Notes under the pieces: model-generated
What the model was told of the DNA's origin: nothing
The model's input: the letters and a program-made list of their open reading frames with translations, nothing else
The model's database searches: none
Assembly (NCBI GenBank): GCA_018715345.1
Contig: DVLT01000046.1
Coordinates: 1-64,000 of the forward strand
DNA from: Candidatus Onthocola gallistercoris
Lineage (GTDB): Bacteria > Bacillota > Clostridia > Lachnospirales > Lachnospiraceae
DNA length: 64,000 bases
Reading direction: 5' to 3'
Shown here: piece by piece, positions 33,700 through 42,401 of the stretch
How positions within the stretch are numbered: the stretch's first letter is position 1
How the letters are laid out: each line of letters begins with the position of its first letter
Position numbers and translations under genes: made by a program

Positions 33700-33970
33700 G
33701 AAGGGGGAGGTACCGCCGGAAGAAGGGAAAGTGCGAATCCGGCGGCAGTGATGGCAGTGTTCCTATGCACTTGCATCATATACTTGGAATTGGAGACAGT
33801 AGCCCCAAGGATCGGAGTCGAACATTCCCCGCAATACTGAGCCCAGCTCGCGCACGGGATGCGTACGGATCGTTATCCGGTAAGCGGCTGTTGTGCCTGC
33901 GTGATCAGACATTTGACGGTGATATCGAGTACAAGAGAAAAGCCTCCCGCAGACGTGCGGAAGGCTTTTC
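33700..33970 (+). ncRNA. candidate orphan structured RNA with intrinsic terminator
   Basis: Between two convergent genes lies about 270 bases rich in nested complementarity and ending in a strong terminator. Clear stems are CCGCCGGA (33713-33720) with TCCGGCGG (33738-33745), CTTGG with CCAAG around GGAGACAGTAGCC, and CGGAT-CGTT-ATCCG. Short strings resemble parts of the cobalamin riboswitch core (GGGAA...GAATCC, CCCCGCAATACTG, TGATATCGAG), but order and stems do not fit well, so I do not assign that class. No same-strand gene follows, so it would be a stand-alone RNA or a riboswitch that lost its gene. Confidence 0.45.
33937..33970 (+). terminator. terminator of the orphan RNA
   Basis: GAAAAGCCT (33937-33945) pairs with AGGCTTTTC (33962-33970), continued inside by CCGCA/TGCGG with a GACG loop. 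The right arm carries TTTTC. Confidence 0.8.
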
Positions 33971-34002
33971 CGGTTTGAGAAATGGGTATTGAAGAAACGT
34001 GG

Positions 34003-34043
34003 TTGGCGTTGTCAGGCATATGACGGAGCCCCGGCAACGCCAA
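34003..34043 (-). terminator. hairpin after glnN
   Basis: A 9-bp perfect stem (34003-34011 with 34035-34043, TTGGCGTTG/CAACGCCAA) lies seven bases past the glnN stop codon on the minus strand. There is no T-tract, so it may be a weak terminator or mRNA-end stabiliser. Confidence 0.45.
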
Positions 34044-34049
34044 GATGTT

Positions 34050-36155
34050 TTAACGTATGCTGAAAAGCAATTCCGTATATGTGGGGAACGGCCAGTACTC
34101 GGCGCCGGTCAGAAGCTCTGCTTCATCGGCGGCAGCACGGATGGCAGACATATCCGGGATGATCACATCGCGGATGTAGTTTGCCTGATCGGTAACGCCT
34201 TCGATTTCATGCGTCTTATCCAGGTGGAACTCCAGTGCTTCTGTATCATCGGTCAGTTTCCGGCAAAGTGAGGACAGCTTTTTCACTGTGGATAATTCAA
34301 ATGCCGTATCGATACTTTCAGAGAAAGCCTTTTTATTCAAAGCAGCCTGGGTCAGATCATTTGCATAGCGGGTGATCGCCGGCAGGATCTGGCGTTTGAC
34401 CATATCGCTCATGGTCAGAGCCTCGATATTCAGACGTTTCACATATACTTCCATCAATATTTCATAACGGGAGTGAAGCTCTGTCACTGTAAATATTTTA
34501 TGTTTTGTAAACAATTCAATATTTTTCGGAGCAATGAAGCTGGGGAGGGCATCCGGCGTGGTACGCAGGTTCAGAAGTCCCCGGCACTCGGCTTCTTTTT
34601 CCCATTCTTCCGAATAGTTATTTCCATTAAAGATAATACGTTTGTGTTCAGCGATCGTTTTGCGGATCAGATCATCCAGAGCGGAAGAGAAGTCTTTGGC
34701 TCCTTCAAGAACGTCGGCAAACTGGGACAGTTCCTCTGCCACGATCGTATTCAGGATGATGTTCGGTCCGGAGATGGAAAGGTCGGATCCGAGCATACGG
34801 AATTCAAATTTATTTCCGGTAAAAGCAAACGGTGATGTCCGGTTACGGTCTGTCGTATCCTTCGCGAATCGGGGAAGGATATGTACGCCCACCTTGATGA
34901 CTTCCCGGCTGTTTTCCGAAGAATATTCGCTGCCTGTTTCAATAGCTTCCAGGATCTTGGTCAGATCATCGCCCAGGAACATGGATATGATGGCCGGAGG
35001 CGCTTCATTGGCGCCAAGACGGTGGTCATTTCCTGCGCTGGCGACGGAAACCCGCAAAAGATCCTGATATTCATCCACAGCCTTGATGACTGCTGTCAAA
35101 AAGAGCAGGAAACGGGCATTATTTTCCGGTGAATCTCCCGGCTCCAGCAGATTGATGCCTGTGTTGGTGGAGATGGACCAGTTATTATGCTTGCCGCTTC
35201 CATTGACGCCACGGAAAGGCTTCTCGTGGAGCAGGCAGGATAAACCGTGACGAGCAGCCACTTTTTTCATGATTTCCATGGTCAGCTGGTTCTGGTCGCA
35301 GGCCCGGTTTGTATCGGTGAATATGGGTGCCATCTCATGCTGAGCCGGAGCCACTTCATTATGCTCTGTTTTGGCAAAAATGCCCACTTTCCACAGTTCT
35401 TTATCCAGATCCCGCATATAGTCCATAACCTTTTCGGGTATGACGCCGAAATAGTGATCTTCCAGTTCCTGTCCTTTTGGCGGTTTGGCGCCGAAAAGGG
35501 TACGGCCGCACATGACCAAATCTTCCCTCTGTTCATAAAGGGATTTATCGATCAGAAAATATTCCTGTTCCGGTCCGACAGTGGTGATGACACGGGTTGT
35601 CTGTGTGTCGCCAAACAGCCGGAGAATGCGCAGCGCCTGCTTGTTCAGTACTTCCATGGAACGCAGAAGCGGCGTCTTTTTGTCCAGAGCCTCGCCGCCG
35701 TAGGAATAAAATACGGTGGGGATGCAGAGGGTATCATCCTTGATGAAAGCATAGGATGAAGGGTCCCATGCGGTATATCCCCGGGCTTCAAAGGTGGCCC
35801 GAAGTCCCCCGGAGGGGAAACTTGAGGCATCGGGTTCACCTTTGACCAGGTCCTTTCCACTGAAGTCCATGATCACGGAAGTGGGTCCATCCGGAGAAAT
35901 AAAGCTGTCATGTTTTTCGGCGGAGATACCGGTCATCGGCTGGAACCAGTGGGTAAAGTGGGTGGCGCCTTTTTCAACAGCCCAGTCTTTCATGGCATTG
36001 GCGACCACATTGGCCACAGACGGTTCCAGGTGTTTACCCAGTTCCATGGTCCTATGCAGAGATTTATACGTATCTTTTGGCAGACGTTCCTTCATGATCT
36101 TGTCATTAAAGACCATGCTGCCAAAAAGTTCAGGAATATTTTTTGACACATCCAT
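34050..36155 (-). CDS. glnN: glutamine synthetase type III
   Basis: A 701-residue GSIII that makes glutamine from glutamate, ammonia and ATP as a dodecamer. Family motifs are visible: a GSIII N-terminal domain ([24 protein letters not shown]), [38 protein letters not shown] and [19 protein letters not shown]. The start is ATG 36155, set by AAAGGAG eight bases upstream; a GTG at 36164 would overlap that site. It is second in the asnA-glnN operon (33-bp gap). A type I enzyme is encoded a few kilobases away, so two isozymes coexist. Confidence 0.95.
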   Translation of the reverse strand: MDVSKNIPELFGSMVFNDKIMKERLPKDTYKSLHRTMELGKHLEPSVANVVANAMKDWAVEKGATHFTHWFQPMTGISAEKHDSFISPDGPTSVIMDFSGKDLVKGEPDASSFPSGGLRATFEARGYTAWDPSSYAFIKDDTLCIPTVFYSYGGEALDKKTPLLRSMEVLNKQALRILRLFGDTQTTRVITTVGPEQEYFLIDKSLYEQREDLVMCGRTLFGAKPPKGQELEDHYFGVIPEKVMDYMRDLDKELWKVGIFAKTEHNEVAPAQHEMAPIFTDTNRACDQNQLTMEIMKKVAARHGLSCLLHEKPFRGVNGSGKHNNWSISTNTGINLLEPGDSPENNARFLLFLTAVIKAVDEYQDLLRVSVASAGNDHRLGANEAPPAIISMFLGDDLTKILEAIETGSEYSSENSREVIKVGVHILPRFAKDTTDRNRTSPFAFTGNKFEFRMLGSDLSISGPNIILNTIVAEELSQFADVLEGAKDFSSALDDLIRKTIAEHKRIIFNGNNYSEEWEKEAECRGLLNLRTTPDALPSFIAPKNIELFTKHKIFTVTELHSRYEILMEVYVKRLNIEALTMSDMVKRQILPAITRYANDLTQAALNKKAFSESIDTAFELSTVKKLSSLCRKLTDDTEALEFHLDKTHEIEGVTDQANYIRDVIIPDMSAIRAAADEAELLTGAEYWPFPTYTELLFSIR

Positions 36156-36188
36156 ATTGAACACTCCTTTGATCCGATCAATTCATTA

Positions 36189-37208
36189 TTATAGTAATTC
36201 GATACCGGCGGCTTTGCAGACGGCTTTTGTCTCATCATCCCAGATGGATGCCTGTACTTCGCCGATATGGGCTTTTCCAAGAAGCAGCATGCATAGACGG
36301 GACTGTCCGATACCGCCGCCGATGGTCAGCGGCAATGTGCCGTCCAGGACCATTTTGTGGAAAGGTAGTTCGGCACGTTCTTCACAGCCGGCCTTTTTCA
36401 GCTGCTCCTTCATGGCTTTAGCATCTACCCGGATACCCATGCTGGATACTTCAAAGGCACATTCCAGAACATTGTTCCAGAAGAAGAGGTCGCCGTTTAA
36501 GGACCAGTCATCATAGTCCGGAGCCCGGCCGTCATGGGGCTCTCCGGAAGCCAGTTTATCGCCGATCTTCATGATAAAGGCTGTCTTATGCTCTTTGCAG
36601 TAAAGGTTTTCCCTCTCGCGGGGTGTTTTATCCGGATACATATCTTCCAGTTCCTGGGTTGTTACAAAGCTGATATCGTTGGAAATGGAAAGCAGTATGG
36701 ATAAAGAAGGATAACGGTTGATGATCTCCTTAGATGTCATATATATGGCGTACACAATCTTCTGGACCGTCTTTTTCAGATAGTCCAAGTCCCTGTGTCC
36801 TTCCGGAATAATGGCTTCCCAATCCCACTGATCCACATAGATGGAATGGAGATTATCCATCTCTTCGTCCCGGCGGATCGCGTTCATATCTGTGCACAGT
36901 CCGTATCCGGACTGGAAGCCATAACGGTACAGAGCGTAACGTTTCCATTTTGCAAGGGACTGAACCACCTGAGCCTCGCCGCCTGTTTCTTTGATATCAA
37001 AAGATACAGGACGCTCCACGCCGTTTAAGTCGTCATTTAATCCGCTCTCCGGTGTGACGAACAAAGGGGCGGTCACACGGGTCAGGCGGAGAAGTTCTTT
37101 TAAATGTTTTAAGAAACGTACTTTGATCAAATCGATCGCTTCCTGGGTTTCAAAAATATCGAGACCTTCTTCAGGTACATAGTTTGTTGGAATAATTGTC
37201 TGGCTCAT
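36189..37208 (-). CDS. asnA: aspartate-ammonia ligase (AsnA-type asparagine synthetase)
   Basis: A 339-residue class II tRNA-synthetase-like enzyme that uses ammonia and ATP to make asparagine. Motifs: [20 protein letters not shown] at the N-terminus, [33 protein letters not shown] and the C-terminal [18 protein letters not shown]. The start at 37208 follows AAGGA with eight bases between; an ATG at 37247 lacks a site. It is first in its operon, behind a promoter and a terminator-containing leader. Confidence 0.95.
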   Translation of the reverse strand: MSQTIIPTNYVPEEGLDIFETQEAIDLIKVRFLKHLKELLRLTRVTAPLFVTPESGLNDDLNGVERPVSFDIKETGGEAQVVQSLAKWKRYALYRYGFQSGYGLCTDMNAIRRDEEMDNLHSIYVDQWDWEAIIPEGHRDLDYLKKTVQKIVYAIYMTSKEIINRYPSLSILLSISNDISFVTTQELEDMYPDKTPRERENLYCKEHKTAFIMKIGDKLASGEPHDGRAPDYDDWSLNGDLFFWNNVLECAFEVSSMGIRVDAKAMKEQLKKAGCEERAELPFHKMVLDGTLPLTIGGGIGQSRLCMLLLGKAHIGEVQASIWDDETKAVCKAAGIELL

Positions 37209-37241
37209 AACAGTCATCCTTTCTTTCTTTTTTAGGGGGAA

Positions 37242-37275
37242 GGGCATACGTTAGCAACCAAGGATGCGTATGCCC
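37242..37275 (-). promoter_or_regulatory. second leader hairpin before asnA
   Basis: GGGCATACG and CGTATGCCC form a perfect 9-bp stem with a 16-nt loop, about 33 bases before the asnA start codon. Read on the minus strand it is followed by TTCCCCCTAAAAAAG. It may stabilise the mRNA after readthrough or be part of a second control element. Confidence 0.55.
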
Positions 37276-37291
37276 AAGGGTGATGAAAAAT

Positions 37292-37328
37292 AGAAAAAGG
37301 CACTACAGGTATAACCTGCAGCGCCTTT
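37292..37328 (-). terminator. promoter-proximal leader terminator of asnA-glnN
   Basis: On the minus strand AAAGGCGCTGCAGGT pairs with ACCTGTAGTGCCTTT (one G-T pair and one mismatch), loop TAT, then TTTTT. It begins only about 13 bases after the predicted transcription start and lies before the gene, so it must be read through for asnA and glnN expression. Confidence 0.8.
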
Positions 37329-37332
37329 GCTG
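37319..37332 (-). promoter_or_regulatory. ANTAR-type antiterminator hairpin in the asnA leader (AAAGGC hexaloop)
   Basis: On the minus strand CAGC-AAAGGC-GCTG forms a 4-bp stem with a six-base loop. The loop has A at position 1 and G at position 4, the reported signature of ANTAR protein targets. It shares bases with the 5' arm of the leader terminator, so the two cannot coexist. The same loop occurs in the divergent leader. An ANTAR gene lies at 42402. Confidence 0.6.
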
Positions 37333-37347
37333 TTTTTCATGTACCGC

Positions 37348-37376
37348 ATTATAAACCTGGTTTTTTTTTATGTCAA
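37348..37376 (-). promoter_or_regulatory. sigma-A promoter of asnA-glnN
   Basis: On the minus strand TTGACA (37376-37371), a 17-bp spacer and TATAAT (37353-37348). Both boxes are perfect. Confidence 0.88.
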
Positions 37377-37480
37377 TAGGAAATTTGAAAAAATTTTAAT
37401 TTTTCGGCGGGACGGAGCTGAATGGAAGGTCATTATAAATAAGTAATATGGGCGGAGAAGGAGATATTATTCATATTTTA

Positions 37481-37509
37481 TTGACACGAAAAAAATGCAG
37501 TGATATAAT
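37481..37509 (+). promoter_or_regulatory. sigma-A promoter of the glutamate synthase-glnA operon
   Basis: TTGACA (37481-37486), a 17-bp spacer and TATAAT (37504-37509), a perfect match. It is divergent from the asnA promoter, with the two -35 boxes about 105 bp apart. Confidence 0.9.
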
Positions 37510-37517
37510 GCCACACG

Positions 37518-37533
37518 TGGACAAAGGCGTCTG
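37518..37533 (+). promoter_or_regulatory. ANTAR-type antiterminator hairpin in the glutamate synthase leader (AAAGGC hexaloop)
   Basis: TGGAC-AAAGGC-GTCTG forms a 5-bp stem (two G-T pairs) with the hexaloop AAAGGC, A at 1 and G at 4, identical to the loop in the asnA leader. Directly after it, 37534-37549 gives a second hexaloop hairpin TGAAA-AAGATC-TTTCA whose G is at position 3. The first hairpin overlaps the 5' arm of the leader terminator. Confidence 0.6.
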
Positions 37534-37597
37534 TGAAAAAGATCTTTCAGCGGGACAAGTGCCCGCCGGCAAGGTCTTTCTCACAGACGCTTTTTTT
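37527..37597 (+). terminator. promoter-proximal leader terminator of the glutamate synthase operon
   Basis: GCGTCTGTGA (37527-37536) pairs perfectly with TCACAGACGC (37581-37590), with further pairing inside (GATCTT/AAGGTC and GCGGG/CCCGC), then TTTTTTT. It lies about 10 bases after the expected transcription start and 70 bases before the first gene. Confidence 0.88.
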
Positions 37598-37667
37598 ATT
37601 CCTCCGGGTTTTCTCCCTGGGGAATATGGATACACATATAAGGGATTCAAATTACGGAGGTGGAAAC

Positions 37668-38765
37668 ATGTTGCAAAAAGAAGGAGAAGTGAGGATACCG
37701 TCCGGATGCGCGATTTCCGGTATTTTTTCAAAGGACGGGACGCCGGTGAACGGCGGAGAGATCGTGGAATCCATCCGTGTCATGCACGACCGGAGTAACG
37801 GCCTGGGCGGCGGATTTGCCGGCTATGGTATTTATCCGGAATATAAAGACGATTATGCATTTCATATCTTCTATGACAATATGGAAGTTCGTCAAAAATG
37901 CGAAGCTTTTCTGGATCGACATTTTGATGTGATCAACTTGTCAAAGATCCCGACCCGCAAGATATCCGGGATCATGGATGAGCCGTTGATCTGGCGGTAT
38001 TTTGTCCAGCCCCTGCCCCATAAACTGGAGGACAGCCAGTTGGATGAAAAAGAATATGTGGTCCGTTGTGTGATACGGATCAATACCCAGATCGACGGCG
38101 CCTATGTGTTTTCCAGTGGGAAAAATATGGGGGTGTTCAAAGCTGTAGGCTATCCGGAAGATGTGGGAGAATTTTACCGGCTGGACGAATACGAAGGTTA
38201 CTGCTGGACGGCCCATGGCCGTTATCCCACCAATACACCGGGCTGGTGGGGCGGCGCCCATCCCTTTGCCATGCTGGATTATTCGGTGGTCCATAACGGA
38301 GAAATTTCATCTTATGACGCCAACCGGCGTTATGTGGAAATGTTCGGCTATCGGTGTAATCTGTTGACGGATACGGAGGTCATCACCTATATTTTTGATT
38401 TTCTGCTGAGGAAACAGGGCTTGACCCTTGAGGAAGCAGCTCATGTGGTGGCGGCTCCATTTTGGCAGACCATCGAACGGATGCCGCCGGAGGAAAGAGA
38501 GCAAATGACCTATCTGCGTAAAGCGTTCCCCCACTTGTTGATCACCGGCCCCTTTTCCATCCTCCTTGGCTTTGAGGGCGGTATGATGGCCTTAAATGAC
38601 CGGCTGAAACTCCGGTCCATGGTGGCGGCGGAAAAGGGCAAACGGTTTTATATTGCCAGTGAGGAAGCGGCGATCCGGACCATCGAACCGGATCTGGACC
38701 GGGTATGGGCGCCCAGAGGCGGCGAACCTGTCATTGTACGGCTTGAAAAGAAAGGTGGTATGTAA
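37668..38765 (+). CDS. glutamate synthase glutaminase subunit (class II glutamine amidotransferase)
   Basis: A 365-residue Ntn-type amidotransferase that releases ammonia from glutamine for the next subunit. The presumed nucleophile is Cys15 in RIPSGCAISGIF, so a 14-residue propeptide would have to be removed for it to become N-terminal. Other motifs are HDRSNGLGGGFAGYG, CWTAHGRYPTNTPGWWGGAHPF and VVHNGEISSYDANRRY, matching the GATase II fold. In many bacteria this is the N-terminal domain of a single GltB; here it is a separate gene, as in archaea. The start at 37668 is fixed by CGGAGG; it is two bases from the next gene. Confidence 0.88.
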   Translation: MLQKEGEVRIPSGCAISGIFSKDGTPVNGGEIVESIRVMHDRSNGLGGGFAGYGIYPEYKDDYAFHIFYDNMEVRQKCEAFLDRHFDVINLSKIPTRKISGIMDEPLIWRYFVQPLPHKLEDSQLDEKEYVVRCVIRINTQIDGAYVFSSGKNMGVFKAVGYPEDVGEFYRLDEYEGYCWTAHGRYPTNTPGWWGGAHPFAMLDYSVVHNGEISSYDANRRYVEMFGYRCNLLTDTEVITYIFDFLLRKQGLTLEEAAHVVAAPFWQTIERMPPEEREQMTYLRKAFPHLLITGPFSILLGFEGGMMALNDRLKLRSMVAAEKGKRFYIASEEAAIRTIEPDLDRVWAPRGGEPVIVRLEKKGGM

Positions 38766-38767
38766 CG

Positions 38768-40273
38768 ATGCGGATCAACCATATATATCCTGAATTTGAG
38801 GTGATCAGGAACATGGATAAATGCACCAACTGCCGCCTGTGTATCCGGCAGTGTGCAAACAAAGTCCATTTTTATGATGAAAAAAGAAAACGGGTGATGG
38901 CCAATGACAGTCTGTGCGTCAACTGCCATCGATGTGTGGCTGTATGTCCGGAACGGGCATTAAAAATCGTAAAAAGTGAGCATACTTTCAGAAAAAATGC
39001 CAACTGGAGTGAAAGAGATATCAACGAAATCTACCGTCAGGCAGAGAGCGGCGGCGTTCTTCTTTCTTCCATGGGCAATCCGAAAAACTATCCGGTATAT
39101 TGGGATAAGATACTGATCAATGCCTCCCAGGTGACCAATCCCTCCATAGACCCGCTGCGGGAGCCCATGGAGACCCGGACCTTCCTGGGGAAACGGCCAA
39201 AGAAAATCCGAAGGGATGCCAATGGCCGGCTGATCACGGAAATGACGCCGGGGATCGAATTGTCTACCCCGATCATGTTTTCGGCCATGAGTTACGGTTC
39301 CATCAGTTACAATGCTCATGCGGCGCTGGCCAAAGCTGCAAAAATATTGGGGATTTGCTATAATACTGGAGAAGGCGGTCTACATGAGGACTTCTATGCC
39401 TATGGGCCCAACACCATCGTCCAGGTGGCTTCCGGTCGTTTCGGCGTCCACAAAGATTATCTGAATGCGGGCGCAGCCATTGAGATCAAGATGGGGCAGG
39501 GAGCAAAACCGGGTATTGGCGGTCATCTTCCAGGGACCAAGATCGTGGAAGACGTCTCCAAGACCCGTATGATCCCAAAAGGTTCGGACGCCATCTCACC
39601 GGCGCCTCATCATGACATTTATTCCATTGAGGATTTGAGGCAGCTGGTGGACTCACTGAAAGAGGCCACTAGACATAAAAAGCCGATCATTGTCAAAGTG
39701 GCGGCAGTCCATAATATTGGCGCCATTGCCAGCGGTATCGCCAGAAGCGGCGCAGATATCATTGCCATCGATGGCTTTCGGGGCGGCACCGGCGCGGCTC
39801 CCACACGTATCCGGGATAATATCGGTATCCCGGTGGAACTGGCTTTGGCCGCAGTGGATGAGCGACTCCGTCAGGAGGGTATCCGGGGAGATGTGTCCAT
39901 TGTCGTGGGCGGCAGTATCCGTTCCAGCGCGGACGTGGTGAAAGCCATTGCCCTGGGCGCCGATGCGGTCTATATTGGAACAGCGGCTTTGCTGGCGCTG
40001 GGATGCCATCTGTGTCGGACATGCCAGTCCGGTCGATGCAACTGGGGCATCGCCACCCAGAATCCAGAACTTGTCAGACGGCTGGATCCGGAAGAAGGGG
40101 CGGCAAGGCTTGTCAATCTGGTGACAGCCTGGACCCACGAGATCAAAGAGATGATGGGCGGCATGGGTATCAATTCCATTGAAACACTGAATGGCAACCG
40201 GTTGATGCTAAGAGGTGTGGGATTAAATGATCGGGAACTGAAAGTTCTTGGCATCAGCCATGCGGGCGAATAG
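38768..40273 (+). CDS. glutamate synthase FMN/iron-sulfur subunit
   Basis: A 501-residue central subunit. Residues about 14-60 hold two ferredoxin-type 4Fe-4S motifs (CTNCRLCIRQC and CVNCHRCVAVC), the rest the FMN-binding Glu_synthase barrel: STPIMFSAMSYGSISYNAH, GEGGLHEDFY, IKMGQGAKPGIGGHLPG, AIDGFRGGTGAAPTR and a CHLCRTCQSGRCNWG cysteine cluster near 415. It converts 2-oxoglutarate and ammonia to glutamate, with electrons probably from ferredoxin or a reductase not encoded here. It lies 18 bases before the GXGXG gene. Confidence 0.9.
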   Translation: MRINHIYPEFEVIRNMDKCTNCRLCIRQCANKVHFYDEKRKRVMANDSLCVNCHRCVAVCPERALKIVKSEHTFRKNANWSERDINEIYRQAESGGVLLSSMGNPKNYPVYWDKILINASQVTNPSIDPLREPMETRTFLGKRPKKIRRDANGRLITEMTPGIELSTPIMFSAMSYGSISYNAHAALAKAAKILGICYNTGEGGLHEDFYAYGPNTIVQVASGRFGVHKDYLNAGAAIEIKMGQGAKPGIGGHLPGTKIVEDVSKTRMIPKGSDAISPAPHHDIYSIEDLRQLVDSLKEATRHKKPIIVKVAAVHNIGAIASGIARSGADIIAIDGFRGGTGAAPTRIRDNIGIPVELALAAVDERLRQEGIRGDVSIVVGGSIRSSADVVKAIALGADAVYIGTAALLALGCHLCRTCQSGRCNWGIATQNPELVRRLDPEEGAARLVNLVTAWTHEIKEMMGGMGINSIETLNGNRLMLRGVGLNDRELKVLGISHAGE

Positions 40274-40290
40274 GCAAGGAGGTGTAGAAG

Positions 40291-41019
40291 ATGAGAATCG
40301 ATGCGTCAAATAAATCCTATAAAGAACTGAATGCGGCTATATTAAAGAATCCGGATCCAAACACGCAGATCACAGGCTGCTGCGGCCAGCGTTACATCGC
40401 CGATGGCTTTTCCGGAAAAAAGATCGAAATTTTCGGGACGCCGGGCAATGCCCTGGGAGCCTATATGGATTCCGGTGAAATTTTTGTCCATGGCGATGTT
40501 CAGGATGCGGTGGGTGATACGATGAACGATGGTCGTATTTATGTGGACGGCATGGCCGGCGATGCGGTGGGTTATGCCATGCGGGGCGGTGAGATCTTTA
40601 TCCACGGCAATGTGGGATACCGGGCCGGCATCCATATGAAAGCCTATGGTCAAAAACGGCCATTGATGATCGTGGGCGGCTGTGCCGGAAGTTTCCTGGG
40701 TGAATATCAGGCTGGAGGCACCATCGTGGTTTTGGGCCTGAATGCGGGCAGTGAACCGCCGGTAAGCTACTTCTGCGGCATGGGTATGCACGGCGGCGCC
40801 ATATATCTTCGGACGAAGATCCTTCCTGCCGATCTGTCAGACCGGATCGTGGCCAGCGAAGTGACCCGAAAAGATATGTGGGAATTAATGCCAAAACTGG
40901 AACATTTTTGTAATATATTTGGCGAGAATCTCAACGAGATATTAAAGACACCCTTCTATAAGCTGACACCGGACAGCGGGAACCCTTATAAACAGCTTTA
41001 CGTGGCAAATTACCAGTAA
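40291..41019 (+). CDS. glutamate synthase GXGXG (alpha C-terminal) subunit
   Basis: A 242-residue beta-helix protein. It has the repeated G-x-G pattern of the GXGXG domain: GNALGAYMDSGEIFVHGDVQ, DAVGDTMNDGRIYVDGMAG, GGEIFIHGNVGYRAGI and VGGCAGSFLGEYQAGGTIVV. In large GltB proteins this domain is the structural C-terminal spine between the glutaminase and synthase parts; here it is a separate chain. AGGAGG precedes the ATG. Confidence 0.88.
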   Translation: MRIDASNKSYKELNAAILKNPDPNTQITGCCGQRYIADGFSGKKIEIFGTPGNALGAYMDSGEIFVHGDVQDAVGDTMNDGRIYVDGMAGDAVGYAMRGGEIFIHGNVGYRAGIHMKAYGQKRPLMIVGGCAGSFLGEYQAGGTIVVLGLNAGSEPPVSYFCGMGMHGGAIYLRTKILPADLSDRIVASEVTRKDMWELMPKLEHFCNIFGENLNEILKTPFYKLTPDSGNPYKQLYVANYQ

Positions 41020-41061
41020 AAACCATTCCCTTTGGGAAATAAATGATAAAGGAGAAGTGCG

Positions 41062-42381
41062 ATGGAGGAAACCCAACTCGATATATTGCGTTTTGTCAAA
41101 GAAAATGATGTGAAATTTATCCGAATGTCTTTTTGCGATATGTTCGGCGTACAAAAAAATATCGCCATTATGGCCGATGAACTTCCAAGAGCTTTTGAAT
41201 ACGGCATATCCTTCGATGCATCGGCCATCCGGGGCTTTGGAAATGTGGAATGTTCGGACCTGTTTTTAGTCCCGGACTGTTCCTCTGTGGCCATATTGCC
41301 TTGGCGGCCCTCCCATGAGCGGGTCATGCAGATGTTTTGCACGGTGAAAAATCCAGACGGGACAGACTTTGAGGAGGACAGCCGTTATATATTGCGGCAG
41401 GCGGTGAAACGTTCGGCGAAGATGGGCTATATGTGTCGGGTCGGCACTGAGTGCGAATTTTATCTGACCTATACGGATGATGACGGAGAACCCCTTTTAA
41501 AACCGTTGGATCGGGGCAGTTATGCGGATATCGCCCCTCTGGATAAGGGGGAAGATATCCGGCGCAGTATCTGTCTGGCGCTGGAATCCATCGGTATTTT
41601 CCCGGAAAGTTCCCATCATGAAAGGGGCGCTGGTCAGAATGAGATCGACTTCCGGTATTCGGATGTCCTCACGGCAGCAGATAATTTTATGATGTTTAAG
41701 TACCTTGTCAAATCTGTGGCAGCCCAGAGCGGACTGTTTGCTTCCTTCATGCCCAAACCTTTCTTGGACGACAGCGGCAATGGTATGCATATCAACCTGT
41801 CTTTAGTCCGATGCGGTAAAAATGTGTTTAAGATCGGAAAGGAACATTCAGAAACGGCGGAAAGCTTTATTGCCGGCATATTGGAACATATTTCGGAGAT
41901 AACGGCCTTTTTAAATCCTCTGACCAATTCGTACCGAAGGCTGGGGGCGTTTGAAGCGCCGAAATATATCACCTGGTCCCATCAGAACCGATCCCAGCTG
42001 ATCCGGATCCCGGCGTCCAGAGGCGATTTTAATCGGATGGAACTCCGTTCGCCCGATCCGACTTGTAATCCTTATATTGTTTTCGCTCTGCTGCTCCATG
42101 CTGGGTTGGACGGTATCGAGAAAAACATATCCCTGATGGCTCCGTGCAATCGGAACCTTTATGAATCCGCAGACTATATAAAGGAGCAAGGGATCGCGTC
42201 TTTGCCGGACACATTATATAAGGCGCTGGAGGCGGCTTCAGACAGCGAATTGGTACACCGGGTACTGCCTGAAAATCTGCTCAGAAAGTATCTGGTGAAA
42301 AAATACAGCGAAGTCCAGCGGGTCAGACAGGCGGAGGACGAGCACGCCTTTGAACTGAAAACCTATTTCCCTGTGCTTTAA
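41062..42381 (+). CDS. glnA: glutamine synthetase type I
   Basis: A 439-residue GSI-type enzyme of the Gram-positive alpha length. Motifs: RMSFCDMFGVQKNIAIMADE at the N-terminus, the glutamate-site ERGAGQNEIDFRY, GNGMHINLSL, NSYRRLGAFEAPKYITWSHQ and NRMELRSPDPTCNPYIVFALLL. The adenylylation Tyr segment of GSI-beta is not evident. The ribosome site AAGGAG fits the ATG at 41062. Together with the glutamate synthase genes it completes the GS-GOGAT cycle. Confidence 0.92.
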   Translation: MEETQLDILRFVKENDVKFIRMSFCDMFGVQKNIAIMADELPRAFEYGISFDASAIRGFGNVECSDLFLVPDCSSVAILPWRPSHERVMQMFCTVKNPDGTDFEEDSRYILRQAVKRSAKMGYMCRVGTECEFYLTYTDDDGEPLLKPLDRGSYADIAPLDKGEDIRRSICLALESIGIFPESSHHERGAGQNEIDFRYSDVLTAADNFMMFKYLVKSVAAQSGLFASFMPKPFLDDSGNGMHINLSLVRCGKNVFKIGKEHSETAESFIAGILEHISEITAFLNPLTNSYRRLGAFEAPKYITWSHQNRSQLIRIPASRGDFNRMELRSPDPTCNPYIVFALLLHAGLDGIEKNISLMAPCNRNLYESADYIKEQGIASLPDTLYKALEAASDSELVHRVLPENLLRKYLVKKYSEVQRVRQAEDEHAFELKTYFPVL

Positions 42382-42401
42382 GATGGAATAAAGGTGATGT
42401 T

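Noticed and set aside
33820..33850. tRNA T-arm-like string on the minus strand (TGTTCGACTCC)
   Set aside because: The flanking bases do not form the 5-bp stem and no other tRNA arms are present.
33765..33992. 75-codon frame inside the orphan RNA region
   Set aside because: No ribosome site, runs through the terminator stem, and the DNA is better explained by RNA structure.
37533..37667. Extension of the glutaminase subunit to an ATG at 37533
   Set aside because: It would translate the leader terminator; CGGAGG at 37655 fixes the start at 37668.
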